5,935 nt of DNA from Thermoplasmata archaeon (lineage in GTDB: Archaea; Thermoplasmatota; E2; UBA202; JdFR-43): contig QMSU01000071.1 of NCBI GenBank assembly GCA_003650975.1, forward strand, positions 1 to 5,935, written 5' to 3'. Positions 1 to 4,806 of this stretch are shown here, piece after piece. The translations under genes and the position numbers were made by a program. The stretch's first letter is position 1. Every line of letters begins with the position of its first letter. The notes beneath the pieces were generated by a model. It was not told where the DNA came from. It did not search any database and saw nothing but the letters and a program-made list of their open reading frames with translations.

Positions 1-867
1 ATGAATTTCACCACCCATGATGTGTATGTCAACATTACCTTCCCCGAGGCCATTTTCACCTACACACCACCCACACCGACACCCGACGATGTGGTTACCT
101 TCAATGCAAGTGACTCCCATGACCCGGACGGCACCATCGTCAACTGGACCTGGGATTTCGGCGACGGCCATATGGGATATGGTGAGGTGGTCACGCACCA
201 GTATCTCACGGGAGGAGTGTACCCCGTGACGCTCACCGTGAGGGACAATAACGGTGCGGAGAATAGCACCAGCCAGAATGTCACTGTCTACGGAAAAATC
301 GACTTCACCTTCACGCTGTACCCGGGATGGAACTACATCACCATTCCCGTCCAGAACTCGTTCACCGCCTCCTCGCTGGTGGCAGCCATCGGAGGATGGG
401 ATGTGGTCTGGCAGGTAAGCCGCTATAACTCCACACCCAATATGGGCAGTTACGATGACTACTGGGAGGGCGGTGCCGGTGAGGTCTGGGACTTCCCCAT
501 TGAAGACGGTGTGGGATACTGGATTTACATCAACAACAGCAGAGGAATCGTAAACTTCACGGTGAATGGATACCCGATATTCAATGTGTCTGTCGACTTG
601 GATACATCTCCGCTCATCAAATTCACCTCCATTGGCTGGTTCAAACTGGCAAACATAAATGCGAGTGATTTACTCCATATACTCACCAACACCACTGAGG
701 AATTCGAAAACTCATCCACCAGCATATGGATCAACAACGGAAGTTACTACGGCTGGAAGACATATCAGCCCGACACACCCTTCGAAGATTATGTTATTGA
801 GACGGGAATGGGTGTCATGGTCTGGCTTCCAACAGGGAACAAATGGGAAGAGACACAGTTCTACTAA
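1..867 (+). CDS. Surface/secreted PKD-domain protein, C-terminal part (5'-truncated)
   Basis: This is the C-terminal 288 residues of what is probably a larger extracellular protein. Residues 1-12 look like the last strand of a PKD domain. Residues 15-96 form one complete PKD domain with the signature WDFGDG at 51-56 and a GGVYPVTLTV strand near its end. Residues 101-288 hold a beta-rich region made of two diverged copies of one module, marked by GWNYITIPV and DGVGYWIYI in copy one and by GWFKLANI and TGMGVMVWL in copy two. The window opens on an ATG, but no signal peptide follows it and Met1 aligns with an interior PKD residue, so the true start lies upstream. There are 14 N-x-S/T sequons, as expected for a glycosylated exported protein. 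No C-terminal membrane segment or sorting tail is present. PKD domains usually mediate protein or carbohydrate contacts at the surface; the partner is unknown. Confidence 0.85.
   Translation: MNFTTHDVYVNITFPEAIFTYTPPTPTPDDVVTFNASDSHDPDGTIVNWTWDFGDGHMGYGEVVTHQYLTGGVYPVTLTVRDNNGAENSTSQNVTVYGKIDFTFTLYPGWNYITIPVQNSFTASSLVAAIGGWDVVWQVSRYNSTPNMGSYDDYWEGGAGEVWDFPIEDGVGYWIYINNSRGIVNFTVNGYPIFNVSVDLDTSPLIKFTSIGWFKLANINASDLLHILTNTTEEFENSSTSIWINNGSYYGWKTYQPDTPFEDYVIETGMGVMVWLPTGNKWEETQFY
301..567 (+). repeat. Surface-protein module, copy A of an internal duplication
   Basis: Residues 101-189 of the first protein. The module opens with a hydrophobic strand followed by PGWNYITIPV, then an S/T/A helix-like stretch (TASSLVAAI), a W- and Y-rich middle, and an end strand DGVGYWIYI. 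The same order of landmarks recurs in the following module. The relationship rests on landmark order and spacing, not high identity. Confidence 0.5.
577..864 (+). repeat. Surface-protein module, copy B, degenerate
   Basis: Residues 193-288 of the first protein. Landmarks equivalent to copy A are IGWFKLANI, the helix-like NASDLLHIL, a W/Y-rich middle and the end strand TGMGVMVWLP. The GWN..IPV signature of copy A is eroded here. The protein ends with this copy. Confidence 0.45.
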
Positions 868-874
868 CCACCAA

Positions 875-896
875 TCTTTCTCCCCCTTTTTCTTTT
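875..896 (+). terminator. Pyrimidine/T-rich archaeal-type terminator
   Basis: A 22-nt run with no purine begins 8 nt after the stop of the first gene and ends in T5-C-T4. Archaeal intrinsic termination needs only a T-rich non-template tract, without a hairpin. The next ATG is only 12 nt beyond the run, and there is no room for a TATA box at the usual distance, so termination may be partial with read-through into the next gene. Confidence 0.5.
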
Positions 897-907
897 AGTG
901 TGAAAAA

Positions 908-976
908 ATGAGATATGCGAAGGTGCTGCTGGCAATCATATGCATACTTTCCCTCATTCCGCTGCAGGCACAGGCC
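908..976 (+). other. Sec-type signal peptide
   Basis: Residues 1-23: a short basic n-region (Arg2, Lys5), a hydrophobic core VLLAIICILSLIPL, and an A-x-A cleavage site (Ala21-Gln-Ala23). Cleavage would leave a mature N-terminus starting at Gln24. No lipobox cysteine and no twin arginine are present, so a Sec substrate of signal peptidase I is the best reading. Confidence 0.85.
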
Positions 977-2536
977 CAGCCCCACACGGTGTGGGGATAC
1001 TGTTACTATGACGACGCAACTCCTGCTGAAGGAGTTCTCATCACCGCAATAAACGAGGATACCGGCGAAACACTGGCCAACGTCACCACCACCAATGAGG
1101 AGGGTTTTTACTTTTTCAACACGGGTCATCCCACCCCCGGCTGGGATTATGAGAGCAATATCACCGTTGTGGCCACCGCCACCGGTGACCATCGGGGATG
1201 GAAAGGTGAAGTGCACCTCACCAAGGAGTATGTGCCCAATCAGCAGGCAGACGATATTCATCTGGTGCCCCCTGTTCCCGAAACACCGGCTCAGCCATCC
1301 GGGACAACAGAGGGGATGGTGGGGATGATCTACACGTACACCACGGTTGCCACCGATCCATATGAGTACAATATTTCCTATGGCTGGGACTGGGACGGGG
1401 ATGGCACGGTTGATGAGTGGGATGACAACGGTGGAAATTATTATCCATCGGGTGAAAACATCACCGCTTCACATGCATGGGGGGACCCTGGCGAATATGA
1501 GATAAAGGTGCGTGCAAAAAATGAGTGGAATGTCACAGGGGACTGGTCACCTCCATTGAATGTCACGATTGAGGCGGATACGGTACCGCCCAACACGTTC
1601 ATTATCAGCGGTCCCAGCGGCACGGTCACCGTGAGCACCGTCTCATTTTCATGGAGTGGTGATGATGACATAACCGGTGCGGGAAATCTGGTTTACTCCT
1701 ACAAACTGGAGGGGTATGACACCGGGTGGTCTTCATGGTCTTCCTCCACAACCACGGTCTATGAGAACCTGCCAAACGGTGCGTATGTATTCAAGGTGAA
1801 GGCAAAGGATGAAGCGGGCAACACGGACAATATTCCTGCCACAAGAGAATTCACGGTGAAAAAGGATGTGAACCCACCAGACACCAGAATTATTCAGGCT
1901 CCTCCGTCTGAGACGCAGCAGAGAGGCTCTCTCTTTATCTGGACAGGCAACGATGATGTCACTCCAGTGAACAAACTGCAGTACTCCTACACACTGGAGG
2001 GATTTCAGTCTTCATGGTCCAACTGGAGTTCTGAAACAACGGTGACATTCTCCTCTCTTCCCAACGGCAATTATACCTTCAAGGTGAAGGCGAAGGACGA
2101 GGCGGGCAACATGGACGAGACACCCGCCACGCATCAATTCACTGTCAATGTTTCTTCAGATGATGTCACACCACCGGTGGTGCACATTGTTTCACCATCG
2201 GACGTGAATGTATCGGGAACGGTAACCCTCCAGTGGCAGGTCACTGACAATGATACGAATATTGTCATTTCGATATACTACAGCAGCGATAACGGCACCA
2301 CCTGGCATACGCTGGTGGAAAATGAAAGCGGCATTTCCTCATATGAATGGAATACCAACGACATGAAAAACGGAGCATACATTGTGGCGGTGTATGCAAC
2401 CGATTCAGCAGGAAATGTGGGATTCGAAAAGAAGACCTACACGGTGGACAACAGAAAGACACCGGGTCTCGGGATACCGGCAATGGTGGTGGCATGCCTT
2501 TTCATTGCTTTTGCACTCAAAAGAAAACGACAGTAA
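908..2536 (+). CDS. Secreted, C-terminally anchored multi-domain surface protein (PKD-like, tandem Y_Y_Y-like, Ig-like)
   Basis: A complete 542-residue exported protein. In order it has a signal peptide (1-23, likely cleaved after AQA), a carboxypeptidase-regulatory-like/CNA-B-type beta domain (26-120) and a PKD-like domain (about 125-222) with an acidic loop DWDGDGTVDEW at 161-171. Two tandem Y_Y_Y-like domains follow (226-317 and 322-413; each has YSY.LEG, then LPNG, then KVKAKDEAGN), then another Ig-like domain (422-513). A PGLG motif at 519-522, a hydrophobic segment and KRKR close the protein. Thirteen N-x-S/T sequons fit exposure outside the cell. The start is firm: an in-frame TAG lies 12 nt upstream at 896-898 and the signal peptide begins at this ATG. 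No good Shine-Dalgarno sequence is seen. The gene sits 40 nt behind another surface-protein gene, so the two may act together at the envelope. No enzymatic motif is visible; adhesion, S-layer association or ligand binding are guesses. Confidence 0.9.
   Translation: MRYAKVLLAIICILSLIPLQAQAQPHTVWGYCYYDDATPAEGVLITAINEDTGETLANVTTTNEEGFYFFNTGHPTPGWDYESNITVVATATGDHRGWKGEVHLTKEYVPNQQADDIHLVPPVPETPAQPSGTTEGMVGMIYTYTTVATDPYEYNISYGWDWDGDGTVDEWDDNGGNYYPSGENITASHAWGDPGEYEIKVRAKNEWNVTGDWSPPLNVTIEADTVPPNTFIISGPSGTVTVSTVSFSWSGDDDITGAGNLVYSYKLEGYDTGWSSWSSSTTTVYENLPNGAYVFKVKAKDEAGNTDNIPATREFTVKKDVNPPDTRIIQAPPSETQQRGSLFIWTGNDDVTPVNKLQYSYTLEGFQSSWSNWSSETTVTFSSLPNGNYTFKVKAKDEAGNMDETPATHQFTVNVSSDDVTPPVVHIVSPSDVNVSGTVTLQWQVTDNDTNIVISIYYSSDNGTTWHTLVENESGISSYEWNTNDMKNGAYIVAVYATDSAGNVGFEKKTYTVDNRKTPGLGIPAMVVACLFIAFALKRKRQ
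1583..1858 (+). repeat. Tandem Y_Y_Y/Ig-like domain, copy 1
   Basis: Residues 226-317 of the surface protein. By gapless hand alignment 49 of 92 residues match the next copy, with most identity in the second half: YSY.LEG, W..WSS, LPNG.Y.FKVKAKDEAGN and PAT..FTV. The copies are also alike at DNA level around the KVKAKDEAGN coding stretch. Confidence 0.85.
1871..2146 (+). repeat. Tandem Y_Y_Y/Ig-like domain, copy 2
   Basis: Residues 322-413 of the surface protein. It has the same length as copy 1 (92 residues) and aligns with it without gaps. The first half has diverged most (PSETQQRG replaces PSGTVTVS), while the C-terminal strands are nearly unchanged, pointing to a fairly recent internal duplication or to selection on those strands. 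Confidence 0.85.
2462..2533 (+). other. PGF-CTERM-like sorting/anchor tail
   Basis: Residues 519-542: a PGLG motif, a hydrophobic stretch of about 15 residues (IPAMVVACLFIAFAL), then KRKRQ. This tripartite layout is that of PGF-CTERM tails, which archaeosortase A processes in haloarchaea. Here the canonical Phe is Leu. If no archaeosortase recognises it, the segment would simply act as a C-terminal transmembrane anchor. Confidence 0.7.
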
Positions 2537-2546
2537 AAACCACTAA

Positions 2547-2556
2547 CTATTTATTT
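2547..2556 (+). promoter_or_regulatory. Putative TATA box of the aminotransferase-FKBP pair
   Basis: An AT-rich CTATTTATTT element in the 39-nt gap after the surface-protein gene. Its centre is about 24-25 nt upstream of the aminotransferase ATG, the usual archaeal TATA-to-start distance. Transcription would then begin at or next to the start codon, giving a leaderless mRNA. This fits the lack of a properly spaced Shine-Dalgarno: the only match, AGGTG at 2570-2574, is 1 nt from the ATG. No clear BRE is seen. Confidence 0.4.
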
Positions 2557-2575
2557 CACGAGGCAATGCAGGTGC

Positions 2576-3775
2576 ATGATAACACCCTCCGAGAGAACCA
2601 GAGGGATATCGTATGCCATACGGGAAGTGGTGGTATACGCCAAACAGCTGGAGGCAAAGGGCATACACGTGTTGAAGATGAACATTGGCGACCCGATAGC
2701 CTATGATTTTGATACTCCTAAACATATGAAAGATGCACTGTACAGAGCGGCTCTGGAGGGTCACAACGGTTATGCACCTTCAGAAGGCTATCAGGAACTG
2801 CGGGAGGAGATTGCAAAAAGGGAAAGAAGAAGAAACGGTATGGACTACCGCACAGATGACATATGCATCACTACAGGCGTTACAGAATCGTTGCAGATGT
2901 TTCTCTCGGCCACCCTCAATGAAGGGGATGAACTGCTCGTACCCGGTCCCACCTATCCACCGTATAACCTCATCACTGCCTTCAATGGTGCGAAGTCGAT
3001 TCCCTATGCAACCCTCGAAGAGGAGGGATGGCAGCCGGATATCGATGACATCCGGAAAAAGATAACAGAGAAAACAAAGGCAGTGGTGATAATCAATCCC
3101 AACAATCCCACCGGGGCCCTCTATTCTGCGAAGGTGGTGAAGGAAATCGTGGACATTGCAGCGGAGCACCACATTGTGGTGGTTTCTGATGAGATTTATG
3201 ATGACATCGTGTTTGACGGGAAGCATCACGCAACGGCTTCTCTGGCAAAGGATGTGCCCATGATAACATTCAATGGTTTCTCAAAGGTGTATCTGGTACC
3301 TGGATGGAGGGTGGGATATGCGCTGTTCAACAATCCCAATGGTGAACTGGACAGACTGCAGGATGCATTCATGCGCATTGCCCGGGCGCGACTGTGCGCC
3401 AACTCCGTCTGCCAGCTTGCCATGGTGGACGCGCTGCGGGGTGACCAGAGCCATATCCCCCAGATGGTGGAAAAACTGCGAAAGCGACGGGACTATGCAT
3501 ACAAGAGAATAAACGAGATAGAGGGTCTCTCAACGGCAAGGCCACAGGGCGCCTTCTACATATTTCCCAGAATCGAGCGGAGCATATGGAAGGACGATAA
3601 GGAATTTGTGCTGGATGTGCTCAATGAGGCACATGTGCTGCTGGTGCACGGCTCCGGGTTCTGCTCCACCTTTGGCAGGAATCACTTCAGGGCGGTGATA
3701 CTCCCACCCATTGAATTGATGGAAAAAGCATTTAATAAGCTTGATGCATTTATGAAAAAGAGGTTGTCACAATGA
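2576..3775 (+). CDS. PLP-dependent class I/II aminotransferase, probable alanine transaminase (AlaT/AlaA type)
   Basis: A complete 399-residue cytosolic enzyme, normal length for fold-type I aminotransferases. It probably interconverts alanine plus 2-oxoglutarate with pyruvate plus glutamate. Visible residues: substrate-side LNIGDP-like motif MNIGDP (35-40), Tyr66, cofactor-ring Asn177 in NPNNPTG (174-180), Asp205 and Tyr208 in SDEIY, Schiff-base Lys237 in GFSKVY, phosphate-binding Arg245 in GWRVGY, and carboxylate-binding Arg372 in HFRAVILPP. From memory, long stretches match the Pyrococcus furiosus alanine transaminase, including QPDIDDIRKKIT, PQGAFYIFP and HVLLVHGSGF (one change), and the N-termini correspond, supporting this start. 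The ATG is also the first start codon after the preceding gene's in-frame stop. The stop overlaps the downstream FKBP start by 4 nt. Substrate preference (alanine rather than aspartate or aromatic amino acids) is inferred from family resemblance. Confidence 0.93.
   Translation: MITPSERTRGISYAIREVVVYAKQLEAKGIHVLKMNIGDPIAYDFDTPKHMKDALYRAALEGHNGYAPSEGYQELREEIAKRERRRNGMDYRTDDICITTGVTESLQMFLSATLNEGDELLVPGPTYPPYNLITAFNGAKSIPYATLEEEGWQPDIDDIRKKITEKTKAVVIINPNNPTGALYSAKVVKEIVDIAAEHHIVVVSDEIYDDIVFDGKHHATASLAKDVPMITFNGFSKVYLVPGWRVGYALFNNPNGELDRLQDAFMRIARARLCANSVCQLAMVDALRGDQSHIPQMVEKLRKRRDYAYKRINEIEGLSTARPQGAFYIFPRIERSIWKDDKEFVLDVLNEAHVLLVHGSGFCSTFGRNHFRAVILPPIELMEKAFNKLDAFMKKRLSQ
3760..3764 (+). promoter_or_regulatory. 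Shine-Dalgarno site of the FKBP gene
   Basis: GAGGT lies inside the last codons of the aminotransferase, with a 7-nt spacer before the FKBP ATG. It matches the anti-Shine-Dalgarno end of archaeal 16S rRNA and supports this start and translation of both genes from one mRNA. Confidence 0.7.
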
Positions 3776-4806
3776 AAGAGGTAACAAAAGGACTGATTGC
3801 ACTGGTGGTTGTCGTGGCAATCGCCAGCGGGATATATGGATATGAGAAACTGGACGAGGGAACACTCAAGGAAGGGGATTTTGCAGAAATATACTACATC
3901 GGATATTTAAAAAATAACTCGGTGTTCAGTTCATCATTTCAGGAGAACGTTTCGTATGATACACCCTTTGACGATCATCTCTATAATCTCACCCCTCTGA
4001 AGCTTTTTATGGGGGACACCATCCCCACGAAATATCCCGACGGGTGGACCTACGGAGATCTCGGATTCATAGAGGGTATGAGACCATACGAATTTCCACC
4101 GCTCTATGAAGCACTGAAGGGGATGAAGAAGGGAGAGGAAAAAACAGTGAATGTTGATGCGAAGGACGCCTTTGGCATGCCCGTGGAAAACGGAACCGTA
4201 TTCAACACCTCAATGATATTTGGTTTCAATGCCACCTTCGAAATCACATCCATTGGTGGGGTCACGGTTGATATACGGTGGCTTCCCGAGGAGGGGCAGA
4301 TAATCACCATGCCCCAATACTGGTACGACACGCCCGTGCAGGACCCTCACTGGCTCTGGGAGAATGCCACAAAGGTTGTTTCCTTCAATAACACGCATGT
4401 GACACTGGAAACAACGCCCAATAAGCTCGACAACATCACCCTGTACCCGTGGTGGGAGGGGGACAGCACCGTACATTACAACGACACCACCATAAGCATT
4501 GTCACCACCCCGCCCTTGGACAATTTCACCATTTCCTACATGGGCTACACCATATACGGGAGGGTGCTGAATGTCACCGATGATAAAATACGAATAGAGT
4601 ACTATGCCGGCAACGAGACCGTGCAGGACGAGCTGAACCGCACGCTGGAATTCACCCGTCAGATTGACATGCCCCGTGTGTTCAACAATGTGCAGAAGGC
4701 CTACATCGAGGATGAGCTGAAACAGCAGGGTTACAGCTTCCATGAACTTGCGGGAAATGGAGTCACGTTCAGAATAAAACTCCTCCGAATCTACCGCGTG
4801 AGCTGA
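3772..4806 (+). CDS. Exported membrane-anchored FKBP-type peptidyl-prolyl isomerase, divergent
   Basis: A 344-residue protein with an N-terminal signal anchor (about 7-23, no convincing cleavage site) and an extracytoplasmic FKBP domain (about 32-136, plus a strand at 149-160). FKBP landmarks are AEIYYIGYL (Tyr42), VFSSS (51-55), PLKLFMG (75-81), FIEGM (99-103) and YEALKGMKKGEEKTV (112-126), closed by DAFG (132-135). Against FKBP12 from memory, Tyr26 and Phe36 are kept as Tyr42 and Phe52, Asp37 becomes Ser53, Trp59 becomes Met103 and Tyr82 becomes Phe134. Extra loops sit at about 82-98 and 104-110. The C-terminal half (about 165-344) is beta-rich, with repeated N-x-T strand pairs; it may be a degenerate SlyD/MtFKBP-like inserted domain or something new. 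Fourteen sequons support an outside location. Role: probably folding of exported proteins; catalytic activity is uncertain. It is translationally coupled to the aminotransferase gene. Confidence 0.82.
   Translation: MKEVTKGLIALVVVVAIASGIYGYEKLDEGTLKEGDFAEIYYIGYLKNNSVFSSSFQENVSYDTPFDDHLYNLTPLKLFMGDTIPTKYPDGWTYGDLGFIEGMRPYEFPPLYEALKGMKKGEEKTVNVDAKDAFGMPVENGTVFNTSMIFGFNATFEITSIGGVTVDIRWLPEEGQIITMPQYWYDTPVQDPHWLWENATKVVSFNNTHVTLETTPNKLDNITLYPWWEGDSTVHYNDTTISIVTTPPLDNFTISYMGYTIYGRVLNVTDDKIRIEYYAGNETVQDELNRTLEFTRQIDMPRVFNNVQKAYIEDELKQQGYSFHELAGNGVTFRIKLLRIYRVS
4771..4780 (-). terminator. Weak T-rich terminator of the DHH gene
   Basis: On the minus strand the sequence reads GTTTTATTCT beginning 11 nt after the DHH gene's TAG. 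It lies wholly inside the 3' end of the FKBP coding region. The T-run is short, so this is a weak candidate. Confidence 0.3.

Noticed and set aside
815..1261. A 148-codon minus-strand open frame across the gap between the two surface-protein genes
   Set aside because: It covers the signal peptide and first domain of a well-supported gene. The product shows no family motifs.
1583..2146. The two-copy repeat as a mobile-element or CRISPR-like array
   Set aside because: It is in frame, protein-level and bounded by domain edges; there are no short identical direct repeats with spacers and no inverted ends.
2347..2706. A 119-codon plus-strand open frame spanning the junction of the second surface protein and the aminotransferase
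   Set aside because: It overlaps two firm genes in another frame, has no motif, and its product is compositionally unlike a folded domain.
2780..3229. A 149-codon minus-strand open frame antisense to the aminotransferase
   Set aside because: It is a shadow of the conserved aminotransferase core. No independent coding evidence.
4210..4743. A 177-codon open frame on the minus strand, antisense to the FKBP gene
   Set aside because: It lies wholly within a clear FKBP gene, its translation shows no recognisable domain, and its length is explained by the codon bias of the plus-strand gene.
3772..4806. A frameshifted or fused gene explaining the unusual C-terminal half of the FKBP
   Set aside because: The frame is continuous, sequons run evenly through both halves, and composition does not change at the junction.
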